Shown: in pieces, positions 29,295-39,439 of the stretch
Position numbering within the stretch: the first letter of the stretch is position 1
Layout of the letters: each line of letters opens with the position of its first letter
From: Janthinobacterium agaricidamnosum NBRC 102515 = DSM 9628
Lineage (GTDB): Bacteria; Pseudomonadota; Gammaproteobacteria; Burkholderiales; Burkholderiaceae_D
DNA length: 64,000 nt
Direction: 5' to 3'
NCBI RefSeq assembly: GCF_000723165.1
Contig: NZ_HG322949.1
Coordinates: 5,808,387 to 5,872,386 of the forward strand
Translations under genes and position numbers: made by a program
The notes under the pieces: model-generated
What the model saw: only the letters and a program-made list of their open reading frames with translations
Database searches by the model: none
Told to the model about the DNA's origin: nothing

Positions 29295-29355
29295 AAATCA
29301 ACAGATGATTCGGGGGCGGTGGGGGATGCCGGTGCCGCTGTGTTAGCTACCTGAA

Positions 29356-29526
29356 TCACGGCTGTGGTCTCTCGCTTTGGATACCGCTGTCATCATCCTG
29401 CAGCACCCGCAATCCCGGGCCGACCAGGTCGTCGAACTGGCCGCTGTCGGACGCCTTGAAAAATACCCATAGCGCGATGAATACCACCACGATGCTGAGC
29501 GGGATCAGCAGATACAGGGCTTCCAT
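29356..29526 (-). CDS. ccoS: cbb3 oxidase maturation protein CcoS
   Basis: Short membrane protein of 56 aa. ATG 29526 starts MEALYLLIPLSIVVV, one transmembrane helix (about 4-22), followed by WVFFKASDSGQFDDL. That last motif is the CcoS family signature. CcoS is needed to insert haem b and copper cofactors into CcoN. It lies 1 nt after ccoI and ends upstream of the ccoN promoter region. Confidence 0.92.
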   Translation of the reverse strand: MEALYLLIPLSIVVVFIALWVFFKASDSGQFDDLVGPGLRVLQDDDSGIQSERPQP

Positions 29527-29527
29527 G

Positions 29528-31966
29528 TCAGCCGCGCCGCAGCCGCAGGGCGTTGGCGATCACCACCGCCGAGCTGAGCGCCATGCCGAGACCGGACAGC
29601 CACGGATTCAGGTAGCCGAACGCCGCCGCCGGGATCGCCGTCAGGTTGTACAGCATGGCCCAAGCCAGGTTCTGGCGGATCACGCGCATCGTCTTGCCGG
29701 CGCTGCGGGCGGTCTCCATCAGCGACGATAATCGCCCCGACAGCAGCACGCCGTCGGCTTGCGCCTGCGCCAGCGCGGCGCCGCCGCCCATCGCGAACGA
29801 CACGTCGGCCGCGCCCAGCACGGCGGCGTCGTTGATGCCGTCGCCGACCATGGCCACCACCGCGCCTTCCCGCTGCAATTGCTGCACATAGTGGAGTTTT
29901 TGATCGGGTAGGCAGCCGCCGCGCGCGCCGCTCATGCCCAGTTCGCGCGCCACGCCGTCGCTCAGCGCCTGCTGGTCGCCGCTCAGCAAGATCACTTGCT
30001 TGCCGGCCTTGCGGAAATAATCGACGGTCGCCTGCGCGTCGTCGCGCAGCGCGTCACTCAGCAGGAAGCGCGCCAGCCAGCGCTCTTCGCAGCCGAGGTA
30101 GAGCGCGGTCATGCCGGGCGGCGCGTCGGTTTCGGCCAAGGGATCTCCCGCCAGGCCGGCCACGAAAGTCGCATTGCCGAGCCGGTAGCAACGTCCGTAC
30201 AAGCGCCCTTCGATGCCCATGCCGGGAATTTCCGCGACGTTTTCGGCGTGCCAGTCCGGTTCCACGCCGCCGGCCCTGGCGGCGTCGATGATGGCGTGCG
30301 CCAGTGGATGTCCGCTGCCCGCTTCCAGCGCGGCGGCGATGCGCAAGCACTGCCGCTGCACCGTGCCGCCGGCCGGCTCGATGTGGCGCAAGACCGGCTT
30401 GCCGAGCGTCAGCGTGCCGGTCTTGTCGAACACGACGTGGCTGGCGCGGTGCAGCGTTTCCAGCACGTGTGGACGGACGATCAGCACGCCGCGCCCCAGC
30501 AGGCGGTCGGTGGCGGCGGCCAGCGCGCTCGGCGTCGCCAGCGACAGCGCGCACGGGCACGACACCACCAGCACCGCGATCGCCACCGGCCAGGCGCGCG
30601 CCGCGTCGTGCCACTGCCAGAAGCCGAAGCTGGCCAGCGCGAACAGCAGCAGGCAGGCCACGAACCACGCGGCGGTCCGGTCGGCCCACTGGGCGATGTG
30701 CGGCTTGCCGGCGCCGGCCCGTTGCACCAGTTTCAGCAAGTCCGCCAGCGTGCTGTCGCGCGCCGCTTTCAGCACCCGCAAGACCAGTGCCGCGCCGGTA
30801 TTGATGGCGCCGCCCGGTATCTGATCGCCGGCAGCCTTGTGCTGCGGCGCGCTTTCGCCGCTCAGCAGCGACAGGTCGAGTATGCCGTCGCCTTCGACGA
30901 TGATGCTGTCGGCGGCGATGGCGTCGCCCGGCCTGGCCAGGATGAAATCGCCGGCCGCCAGCGTCGCGGCCGCCACCAGCGTGGATGCGCGGCTGGCCGG
31001 GAAATCGTCGAGGCGCGAGGCCGATGCCGGCAGCGCATGCTGCAAGCGTTCCAGCGCGCCGGCCGCCTTGCGCCGCGCCAGCAATTCCAGGTAGCGGCTG
31101 CACAGCAGCAGGAAGATGAACATGGTGGCGGAGTCGAAATAGACGGCGCCGTCGCCGCGCCAGGTGGCGAGCAGGCTGGCGCCGAACGCGGCGGCGATGC
31201 CGAGCGCCACCGGCACGTCCATGCCCAGCGCGCGGTTGCGCACGCTGTTCCATGCGCCCTTGAAAAACGGCTGGGCCGAATAGCAGACCGCCGGCAAGGT
31301 CAGCAACAGGCTGGCCCAGCGCATCAGGCTGGCCATGTCGTGCTCCAGCGTGCCGTCTTCGGCCAGGTAGGATGGCGCGACGTACATCATCACTTGCATC
31401 ATCGACAGGCCGGCGACAAATAATTGACGGCCCAGGGTCTTGCCGGTCCGCTGCAATTGTTCGCCGTGGCGCACCGCGTCATACGGATACGCCGCATAAC
31501 CGACCTGGTGTATCGCCTGCAGGATGGCGCCGGGGCTGCATTCATCCTTGTGCCAGCGCACATGCAGCTTTTCGGTGGCGACATTCAGGCTGGCCGCTTG
31601 CACGCCCGGCAGGCGCAGCAACTGGCGCTCGATCAGCCAGACGCACGCGGCGCAGCGGATGCCGTCGACCGACAAGATCGCTGCGCAGCGGTCGCCATCG
31701 CCCTCCAGCGCGAAGCGGGCATCGTCGTTATGGTACAGCTGCAGTTCGGGTGGCGCCGCTGTCGCGCTGGCCGCGAATGCCGTGCGGCTGCGGTAATAGT
31801 CAGTGTGGCCGATATCGGCGATGGTGTGCGCCACCGCAGCGCAGCCGGGACAGCACATGCTGCGCGGCTGGCCGTCGATCGCCACCGCCCAGCTGGCGCC
31901 GGGCGGCACCGGCAAGCCGCAGTGGAAGCAATCCAGCGTAACGGCCGGCGCCGGCACCGCGTTCAT
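29528..31966 (-). CDS. ccoI: copper-translocating P-type ATPase CcoI (FixI)
   Basis: Membrane P1B-type ATPase of 812 aa that exports copper for cbb3 oxidase assembly. The N-terminal cysteine-rich metal-binding region reads CFHCGLPVPPG, CCPGC and the HMA motif GIRCAAC. The membrane CPC motif is in CPCALSLATPSALAAA, the phosphorylation motif is DKTGTLT and the hinge is GDGINDAAVL. True start ATG 31966 (MNAVPAPA) overlaps the stop of the upstream TauE-like gene by 4 nt (ATGA). The frame stays open far upstream, but that part is a shadow of the neighbouring gene. ccoS follows 1 nt later. Confidence 0.94.
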   Translation of the reverse strand: MNAVPAPAVTLDCFHCGLPVPPGASWAVAIDGQPRSMCCPGCAAVAHTIADIGHTDYYRSRTAFAASATAAPPELQLYHNDDARFALEGDGDRCAAILSVDGIRCAACVWLIERQLLRLPGVQAASLNVATEKLHVRWHKDECSPGAILQAIHQVGYAAYPYDAVRHGEQLQRTGKTLGRQLFVAGLSMMQVMMYVAPSYLAEDGTLEHDMASLMRWASLLLTLPAVCYSAQPFFKGAWNSVRNRALGMDVPVALGIAAAFGASLLATWRGDGAVYFDSATMFIFLLLCSRYLELLARRKAAGALERLQHALPASASRLDDFPASRASTLVAAATLAAGDFILARPGDAIAADSIIVEGDGILDLSLLSGESAPQHKAAGDQIPGGAINTGAALVLRVLKAARDSTLADLLKLVQRAGAGKPHIAQWADRTAAWFVACLLLFALASFGFWQWHDAARAWPVAIAVLVVSCPCALSLATPSALAAATDRLLGRGVLIVRPHVLETLHRASHVVFDKTGTLTLGKPVLRHIEPAGGTVQRQCLRIAAALEAGSGHPLAHAIIDAARAGGVEPDWHAENVAEIPGMGIEGRLYGRCYRLGNATFVAGLAGDPLAETDAPPGMTALYLGCEERWLARFLLSDALRDDAQATVDYFRKAGKQVILLSGDQQALSDGVARELGMSGARGGCLPDQKLHYVQQLQREGAVVAMVGDGINDAAVLGAADVSFAMGGGAALAQAQADGVLLSGRLSSLMETARSAGKTMRVIRQNLAWAMLYNLTAIPAAAFGYLNPWLSGLGMALSSAVVIANALRLRRG

Positions 31967-32727
31967 GGATGGGCGCCCGTGATGCACAGCGATGCCAGCC
32001 ACGCCGGCAGCATGCCGTGCGCGGCGCGCAGCAGTCCGGCCACGCCAAACGCCAGCACCAGCAAGCCGCTGGCCAGCCGTATGGCACGGCGCTGCAAATG
32101 GCGCCGCAGACGCGCGCCCAGCAAGCCCATGGCCAGCAGCGCCGGCAAGGTGCCCAGGCCGAAGGCCAGCATCACGGCCGCGCCGTCGATGGCCGAGCCG
32201 CTCAGCATCGCAGCCAGCAGCACGCTGTAGACCATGCCGCACGGTAGCCAGCCCCACAGCGCGCCCAGCAGCAAGGCCTTGGCCGGGCCATCCATCGGCA
32301 GCAGCCCTTTCATCAGCGGCCTGACCTTGTTCCACAGCAGGTTGCCGGCCGTTTCCAGCCGCGCCAGGCCGCGCCAGGCGTCCATCAGGTACAGGCCCAG
32401 CGCCACCAGCATCAGGTTGGCCAGCCAGTAGCCGGCCGCTTGCAGCGCGGCGATCTGTAACAGGCTGGCGCCCAGCGTGGCGCCGGCGGCGCCGGCGATC
32501 ATGTAGCTGCCGATGCGGCCCAGGTTGTAGGCGGCCACCCGCGCCAGGCTGCCGGCCCATGCCGGCCGCGCCACGGCGATGGCGATCACCGGCCGTGCAT
32601 TGCCGCCGGTTGTGGCGGCGACCGGGGCGGCTGACAGCGCGCCGACGATGCCGCCGCACATGCCGATGCAATGCAGGCTGCCGGCCAGGCCGACCAGGAA
32701 TACCGGAAGCAGGTTCAGCGTACTCAT
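31963..32727 (-). CDS. TauE/SafE-family membrane protein of the ccoI-ccoS cluster
   Basis: Inner-membrane protein of 254 aa with about six hydrophobic segments. The N-terminal GLAGSLHCIGMCGGIVGALS has the two-Cys HCxGMCG motif typical of the small TauE/SafE-like proteins found next to ccoI/ccoS and copper genes. This motif suggests metal handling. Sulfite export is the superfamily label and is probably not the function here. Start ATG 32727; a TTG is adjacent at 32730. It lies 9 nt after hemN and overlaps ccoI by 4 nt, so it is clearly cotranscribed. Confidence 0.85.
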   Translation of the reverse strand: MSTLNLLPVFLVGLAGSLHCIGMCGGIVGALSAAPVAATTGGNARPVIAIAVARPAWAGSLARVAAYNLGRIGSYMIAGAAGATLGASLLQIAALQAAGYWLANLMLVALGLYLMDAWRGLARLETAGNLLWNKVRPLMKGLLPMDGPAKALLLGALWGWLPCGMVYSVLLAAMLSGSAIDGAAVMLAFGLGTLPALLAMGLLGARLRRHLQRRAIRLASGLLVLAFGVAGLLRAAHGMLPAWLASLCITGAHP

Positions 32728-32736
32728 CAAAAAAAT

Positions 32737-34182
32737 TTATACCGTTTTCGAGTAGCGCAGCGGCTGCGGCGCGTTGTCACGCGCGGCGTTCAGGTAGCGG
32801 TCGAACACCATGCAGATATTGCGGATCAGCAGCCGTCCTTTCGGCGTGACGGTCAGCCATTCTTCTTCGATGGTCAGCAAGCCGTCGGCCTGCAGTTCGG
32901 CCAGTTTGCGCAATTCCGCCGCGAAGTAGTGCTGGAACACGATGGGATAAGCCTGTTCGATCGCCTCGATCGACAGTTCGAAATGACACATCAGCATCTG
33001 GATGATGATGCGGCGCAGCAGGTCGTCGGTATCCAGGCGCACCCCGCGCGTGATCGGCAGGCGGCCTTCGTCCAGCCTTGCGTAATAGGCGTCGAGCGTC
33101 TTTTCATTCTGGCTGTAGACCGCGCCGACCGCGCTGATGGCGGACACGCCGCAAGCGATCAGGTCCGCTTCGGCGCGCGTCGAATAGCCCTGGAAATTGC
33201 GGTGCAGCCGGCCCTGGCGCTGGGCGACCGCCAGCTCGTCGCCGGGCTTGGCGAAATGGTCCATGCCGATGTAGATGTAGCCGGCCGCCGTCAGGCGCGC
33301 GATGCACAGGTCCAGCATGGCCAGCTTGGTGGCGCTGTCGGGCATGTCGGCATGGAGGATGCGGCGCTGCGGCTTGAACACCTGCGGCAGGTGCGCGTAG
33401 TGATACAGCGCGATGCGGTCCGGGCTGGCGGCGATCACCTTGTCCAGCGTGGCCGTCATGCTGGCCATGCTTTGCCTGGGCAGGCCGTAGATCAGGTCGA
33501 TGCTGACCGAACGGAAGCCGGCGTCGCGCGCGGCCTGCATGATGGCCAGTGTTTCCTGTTCGGGCTGGATGCGGTTGACGGCCTTTTGCACCTCCGTATC
33601 GAAATCCTGGACGCCGAGGCTGATGCGGTTGAAGCCTTGTGCGCGCAAGGAATGAATCCGCTCGCGGCTGACGGTGCGCGGGTCGATCTCGATCGAATAT
33701 TCGCCGTCCTGGTCGGAGGCGAACGTGAAATTGGCGCGCACATGGGCCATCAGATCGTCTATCTGGCGCTCGCTCAGATAGGTTGGCGTGCCGCCGCCCA
33801 GGTGCAGTTGCTCGACCTGGTTGATGCCGGCGAACAGCTTGCCCTGCATCGCGATTTCCTGCTTCAGGTAGCTCAGGTAAGTGGCCGCCCTGGAGCGGTC
33901 TTTGGTGACGATTTTATTGCAGGCGCAGTAATAGCAAATCGTGTCGCAAAACGGGATGTGCAGGTACAGCGACAGCGGCCGGCGGCCGCCGCGCATGCGC
34001 AGCGCGGCCAGCGCCTCGAGGAAATCGCCGTAGCCGAAATCCGGCGTAAACCGGTCGGCCGTCGGATACGAGGTATAGCGCGGGCCGGACTGGCTCATCT
34101 TGCCGATGATGGCCGCGTCGAATTCGACCAGCGGCGTCAATGCCGGCAGCTCGGGCGCGGCGGGGAGGTTCATGGTGGACAT
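32737..34182 (-). CDS. hemN: oxygen-independent coproporphyrinogen III oxidase HemN
   Basis: Radical-SAM enzyme of 481 aa that converts coproporphyrinogen III to protoporphyrinogen IX without O2. The cluster motif CDTICYYCAC gives Cys79, Cys83 and Cys86, plus the extra Cys88 typical of HemN. GGGTPTYL follows, and GPRYTSYPTADRF near the N-terminus is also a HemN signature. It lies 16 nt after aer and 9 nt before the TauE-like gene. It would supply haem for the cbb3 oxidase at low oxygen, under the FNR box at 35937-35950. Confidence 0.95.
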   Translation of the reverse strand: MSTMNLPAAPELPALTPLVEFDAAIIGKMSQSGPRYTSYPTADRFTPDFGYGDFLEALAALRMRGGRRPLSLYLHIPFCDTICYYCACNKIVTKDRSRAATYLSYLKQEIAMQGKLFAGINQVEQLHLGGGTPTYLSERQIDDLMAHVRANFTFASDQDGEYSIEIDPRTVSRERIHSLRAQGFNRISLGVQDFDTEVQKAVNRIQPEQETLAIMQAARDAGFRSVSIDLIYGLPRQSMASMTATLDKVIAASPDRIALYHYAHLPQVFKPQRRILHADMPDSATKLAMLDLCIARLTAAGYIYIGMDHFAKPGDELAVAQRQGRLHRNFQGYSTRAEADLIACGVSAISAVGAVYSQNEKTLDAYYARLDEGRLPITRGVRLDTDDLLRRIIIQMLMCHFELSIEAIEQAYPIVFQHYFAAELRKLAELQADGLLTIEEEWLTVTPKGRLLIRNICMVFDRYLNAARDNAPQPLRYSKTV

Positions 34183-34198
34183 GGCGGTTTTTCAGTGA

Positions 34199-35848
34199 TC
34201 AGGCGGCCAGGCGTTTGACGCCGTGCAGTGCGCCATTGGCGGCGGTTGCCGCGCTGCTGGCGCGCTTGGCGGCCGGCGGCTTGCCGAAGTTGAACAGGCT
34301 GACCGCCTGTTTCAGGCTGTCGGCCTCGTCGGCCAGGCTGGTGGCGGCGGCCGCCGCTTCTTCGACCAGCGCCGCGTTTTGCTGGGTGACCTGGTCCATG
34401 TGGGCGATGGCCTGGTTGACCTGGTCGACGCCGATGCTTTGCTCGCGCGACGCGATCGAGATGTCCTGCATGATGGCGGTCACCTGCTGCACCGACTTGA
34501 CCACCTGCTCCATGGTGGCGCCGGCGCGGTTGACCTGCACCATGCCGGCGCCGACCTTGCCGACCGAGATGTTGATGAGATGCTTGATATCCTTGGCGGC
34601 CACCGACGAGCGCTGCGCCAGGTTGCGCACTTCGCCGGCGACCACCGCGAAACCGCGGCCCTGTTCGCCGGCGCGGGCCGCTTCGACGGCGGCGTTCAGC
34701 GCCAGGATATTGGTCTGGAAGGCGATGCCTTCGATCAAGCCGATGATGTCGACGATTTTCTTCGACGATGCATTGATGTCGTCCATGGTGCTGATCACTT
34801 CGGCGACGATGTCGCCGCCCTCCACCGCCACTTTCGACGCGGCCACCGCCAGCGCATTCGCTTCCATCGAATTGTCGGCGTTCTGCTTCACGGTGGATGA
34901 AAATTCCTCGATGCTGGAGGCGGTTTCTTCGAGGCTGGCGGCCTGCGATTCGGTGCGGCCCGACAGATCCATATTGCCGGCCGCGATTTGCCGGGTGGCG
35001 ACCGCCATGGTTTCGACATTGACGCGCACATCGCGGATGGTGGCGATCAGGTTGCTGTTCATTTGCTGCAAGGCGCGCAGCAATTGGCCGACTTCATCGG
35101 TGCTGTCGGTCTTGAAACTGCCGGACAGGTCGCCGGCGGCGATGCGGCGCGCGCCGTCGAGCGCCTTGCCCAGCGGTTGCAGCACCGAGCAGCGCAGCGT
35201 GTACCACAGGAATACGTTGATCAGGAAACCGGCCAGCGTGGCGCCGAAGATCGCGTAATTGGTGAGCTTGCCGCCGCTGCTGTACAGGCTGATGATGCAG
35301 ACCAGCAGCTGCAAACAGTTCACTACGCTGGTGGCCAGCCAGATGCGCAGGTTCAGCGACATATGGGCCAGCCTGGCCAGCAGGTTCGGCAAGCCGGGAC
35401 GGATCACGGCGCCATGCCTGATCCGCACACCCTGGCCTTTTTGCTGGCGCAGCTCGGCATAGGCGGCGCTGGCCGCCTCGACTTCGGCTTTTTCCGGCTT
35501 GATGCGCACCGACATGTAACCGACCGTCTTGCCGTTTTCCATGGTCGGCGTGACGTTGGCGCGCACCCAGTAAAAGTCGCCGTTCTTGCAGCGGTTCTTG
35601 ACCAGGCCGGTCCATGGCGTGCCTGCCTTGATTGCCGCCCACATGTCGGCGAACGCTTCGACCGGCATGTCGGGATGGCGCACGATGTTTTGCGGCGCGC
35701 CGATCAGTTCCGCTGCCGAAAAGCCGCTGACCTGGCTGAAATACGGGTTCACGTAGACGATATTGCCCTTCAAATCCGTTTTGGACACGATGGCGTGGTC
35801 ATCCATCAATAGCACTTCACGGTTGGTGACGGGCAAGTTTTGGCGCAT
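34199..35848 (-). CDS. aer: Aer-type PAS-domain aerotaxis receptor
   Basis: Methyl-accepting chemotaxis-type receptor of 549 aa. The N-terminal PAS domain (about 10-115) carries NRCKNGDFYWVRAN, the region that in Aer binds FAD and reads the redox state. A hydrophobic membrane anchor (about 165-215), HAMP, and a signalling domain with the conserved hairpin tip GIAFQTNILALNAAVEAARA follow. There is no periplasmic sensor, as in E. coli Aer (506 aa). A perfect FNR box stands 89 bp upstream, and hemN follows 16 nt downstream. This places aerotaxis in the same predicted regulon as the cbb3 oxidase. Confidence 0.9.
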   Translation of the reverse strand: MRQNLPVTNREVLLMDDHAIVSKTDLKGNIVYVNPYFSQVSGFSAAELIGAPQNIVRHPDMPVEAFADMWAAIKAGTPWTGLVKNRCKNGDFYWVRANVTPTMENGKTVGYMSVRIKPEKAEVEAASAAYAELRQQKGQGVRIRHGAVIRPGLPNLLARLAHMSLNLRIWLATSVVNCLQLLVCIISLYSSGGKLTNYAIFGATLAGFLINVFLWYTLRCSVLQPLGKALDGARRIAAGDLSGSFKTDSTDEVGQLLRALQQMNSNLIATIRDVRVNVETMAVATRQIAAGNMDLSGRTESQAASLEETASSIEEFSSTVKQNADNSMEANALAVAASKVAVEGGDIVAEVISTMDDINASSKKIVDIIGLIEGIAFQTNILALNAAVEAARAGEQGRGFAVVAGEVRNLAQRSSVAAKDIKHLINISVGKVGAGMVQVNRAGATMEQVVKSVQQVTAIMQDISIASREQSIGVDQVNQAIAHMDQVTQQNAALVEEAAAAATSLADEADSLKQAVSLFNFGKPPAAKRASSAATAANGALHGVKRLAA

Positions 35849-35936
35849 GGCGGCATCCCTGGAACAGAAAGATCAAGAAAATCTTGCACAATTGCAAGAG
35901 CTAGATCCAGTGTACGGAGTCGTCGCGGCAAATTTA

Positions 35937-35950
35937 TTGATGTAGATCAA
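35937..35950 (-). promoter_or_regulatory. FNR box upstream of aer
   Basis: TTGATGTAGATCAA is a perfect TTGAT-N4-ATCAA palindrome, differing from the ccoN box by one spacer base. It lies 89 bp upstream of the aer start. The other flanking gene ends here, so the box can only serve aer and the genes behind it. Confidence 0.87.
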
Positions 35951-36006
35951 AATCCTGAATATTGGCCGGCATGGAAGGGCCGGCAAGCTGGCCAGGGCCG
36001 GTTTTG

Positions 36007-38115
36007 TCAGTCGATACCCGGACTGAGCGGGCGCAAATTACCCACCGCATAGCCCTGCGCATAATCGACGCCCAGTTCGCGCACCACTTCCAGCGTTTCC
36101 GCGTCTTCGACGTATTCGGCGACGGTCTGGATGCCCATCACGTGGCCGACTTCATTGATGGCCTTGACCATCGCGCGGTTGATGTTGTTGTTGGCGATGT
36201 CGCGCACAAAGACGCCGTCGATTTTCAGGTAGTCGACCGGCAGCGCCTTCAAATAGCCGAACGACGAAAAGCCGCTGCCGAAATCGTCCAGCGAAAAACG
36301 GCAGCCCATCGCTTTCAGGCGGCCCATGAAGATTTGCGCCTTCGGCAAATTGGCGATCACCGCGGTTTCGGTGATTTCAAAGCAGATCTGTTCCGGCGCG
36401 ATTTCATACTGGACGAATTGTTCGGTGATGTAGTCTTGCAAGCCGGTGTCGGCCAGCGACATGCCGGACAGGTTGATCGAATACAGCGCCGGCTTACGGC
36501 GCCAGCTGTCCTGCAGCGCGTCGATCGGCGCCAGGCTGTCGCGCACGCTCTTGATGTGATGGCAGACCGCCTGGATGACCCAGCGGTCGATCGAAATCAT
36601 CATGTCGTAGCGTTCGGCGGCTGGAATGAAGGCGCCCGGCAAGATCAGGTCGCCCTTGTTGCCGAGGATGCGCACCAGGACTTCGTCGTGGTTTTCCCGG
36701 GTTTCGCGCAAATGCACGATCGGCATCGCATACAGCCGGAACGCCTGGCGCTCGAACGCGTCGTTGAGGCGCGACACCCACATCATTTCGCCGTGGCGCT
36801 GGGTCAGCATCAGGTCGGATTCCTGGTACACATGGATGCGGTTGCGGCCCTGTTCCTTGGCCAGGTAGCACGCCTGGTCGGCGGCGACCAGCAATTCGCT
36901 CATCGACTTGCTGTCTTGGTTGATTTCGACCATGCCGATGCTGACGCCCAGCTCGAAGCTGCGCGCATCCCATACAAAGCGGAAATCCTTGACCGACTGG
37001 CGGATCTGGTTGCCGATCAGCCGCGCCTGGTCGGGCGGGCAATGCGGCAGCAATACGCCCAGCTCGTCGCCGCCCAGGCGCGCCAGGATGTCGCTGTTGC
37101 GCATATCGGTTTGCAGCATTTTCGACAGCAATTGCAGCAGTACGTCGCCGGCGCCGTGGCCGCAGGTATCGTTGATGATCTTGAACTGGTCCAGGTCCAT
37201 GTACAGCAAGGCGTGTACATGGCCTTCCTGTTTCGACGAGCGCAAGGCCATCGCGATTTGCTGCTCGAATTCGCGCCGGTTGATCAAGCCGGTCAGGGTG
37301 TCGTGGGTGGCTTGCCATGACAATTGCTGGCTCAGCTTGCGTTCATGGCTGACATCGTGGAACACCACCACCGCGCCGAGGATGTCGCCGTCGCGCGACC
37401 AGATCGGCGCGGCCGAATCCTCGACTGCGAGGCTGCGCCCTTCGCGGGTGATCAGCTGGGCGTGCGACGACCCTGCGATCGCCTGGCGCTGCTGCAGGCA
37501 TTTGATGGCGACATGTTCCATCGGCTGGGCGGTAATTTCATCGACCAGTTTCAGGGTTTGCCGGATATCGACGCCATGCGCCAGTTTGTTGCTCCAGCCG
37601 GTCAATTGTTCGGCGATGCGGTTCAGGTAGCGGGTCTTGCCATGCCGGTCGGTGGTGATCACGCCGTCGCCGATGGAACTTAGGGTCACTTCCGCCAGTT
37701 CCTTGCGCTCGGCGATCAGGATTTCCTTTTGCATCCGTTCGGTGATGTCCCAGATGATGCCCAGCGTGCGTTGCGGCGTGCCGTCGCGCTTGCAAAACAC
37801 CTGCGCCTTGGCGGCCAGCCAGTGTTCGCTGCCGTCTTGCCACAGCACCCGGTATTCCAGGCCGTAGCCGTCGCGCCGCTCTACGCCATCCTGCAATGTT
37901 TGCACCACCCGGTCGCGGTCTTCCGGATGCACGAAGGCCAGGAAGGCGCGGAAGGAATGGGTCAGCGGCTGGTCTTCCAGGCCCAGCAGCGCGGCGCCGC
38001 GCGGCGACCAGGTGACCGAGCCCTTGATGATGCTGCCGTCCACGATACGCGAATCCCAGATCGCCATCTGCGCGGCGTCCATCGCCAAGCGCAGGCGTTT
38101 TTGCAAGTCGCCCAT
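36007..38115 (-). CDS. PAS/GGDEF/EAL protein (cyclic-di-GMP metabolism)
   Basis: Cytoplasmic protein of 702 aa. Two PAS domains (about 1-125 and 140-260) are followed by a GGDEF domain (ATHDTLTGLINR start; active-site motif reads GGDEL) and an EAL domain. The EAL motif reads EVLVR; downstream active-site regions EITETAV and DDFGSGFSSFGYLKALPVD are well kept. A phosphodiesterase role is plausible, while the cyclase half may be degenerate or regulatory. ATG 38115 is preferred over GTG 38124 because AGGTG sits at a suitable distance. No transmembrane segment was seen. Confidence 0.88.
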   Translation of the reverse strand: MGDLQKRLRLAMDAAQMAIWDSRIVDGSIIKGSVTWSPRGAALLGLEDQPLTHSFRAFLAFVHPEDRDRVVQTLQDGVERRDGYGLEYRVLWQDGSEHWLAAKAQVFCKRDGTPQRTLGIIWDITERMQKEILIAERKELAEVTLSSIGDGVITTDRHGKTRYLNRIAEQLTGWSNKLAHGVDIRQTLKLVDEITAQPMEHVAIKCLQQRQAIAGSSHAQLITREGRSLAVEDSAAPIWSRDGDILGAVVVFHDVSHERKLSQQLSWQATHDTLTGLINRREFEQQIAMALRSSKQEGHVHALLYMDLDQFKIINDTCGHGAGDVLLQLLSKMLQTDMRNSDILARLGGDELGVLLPHCPPDQARLIGNQIRQSVKDFRFVWDARSFELGVSIGMVEINQDSKSMSELLVAADQACYLAKEQGRNRIHVYQESDLMLTQRHGEMMWVSRLNDAFERQAFRLYAMPIVHLRETRENHDEVLVRILGNKGDLILPGAFIPAAERYDMMISIDRWVIQAVCHHIKSVRDSLAPIDALQDSWRRKPALYSINLSGMSLADTGLQDYITEQFVQYEIAPEQICFEITETAVIANLPKAQIFMGRLKAMGCRFSLDDFGSGFSSFGYLKALPVDYLKIDGVFVRDIANNNINRAMVKAINEVGHVMGIQTVAEYVEDAETLEVVRELGVDYAQGYAVGNLRPLSPGID

Positions 38116-38236
38116 CCGTTTCACCTGATTCGGTTAAAAATAAGTTAAAGAATCAAAAATGCAATTTTTGCTTTGATTTACCTATTAGACGAAAAAGACG
38201 GGCTTCGGTTCCTGGCGACTGGATGCCGATGGCGGT

Positions 38237-39184
<948 letters not shown>

Positions 39185-39439
39185 GTCAGGCCGCTCCCGG
39201 CCGGGCTGGGTGGACGATGATCGGGGGCAGCGGCATATTTTTCATGGTTTTTTCCGGGACAGGGGGCTAATAAAATTTTAATGACTGGCAGGTATAACGA
39301 TGCACGACAGATACTGCCCAATGCTTTTATTGTTAGTTAGAAAATATAGCCACGATATTACCCCAGCGGCGCTCCAAACGGCGCACCGGGACTGCTGTAG
39401 AATCGTTCCCTTAGACAACTTTTTTGAGATAGAAACAGC

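Noticed and set aside
27787..29301. ccoN with an ATG start at 29301
   Set aside because: That start would place the FNR box and the ribosome-binding site inside the gene. GTG 29214 fits the family N-terminus.
29528..32671. Very long minus-strand open frame of 1047 codons
   Set aside because: Only the part from ATG 31966 downstream is ccoI. The upstream Arg/Gly-rich part is the shadow of the TauE-like gene.
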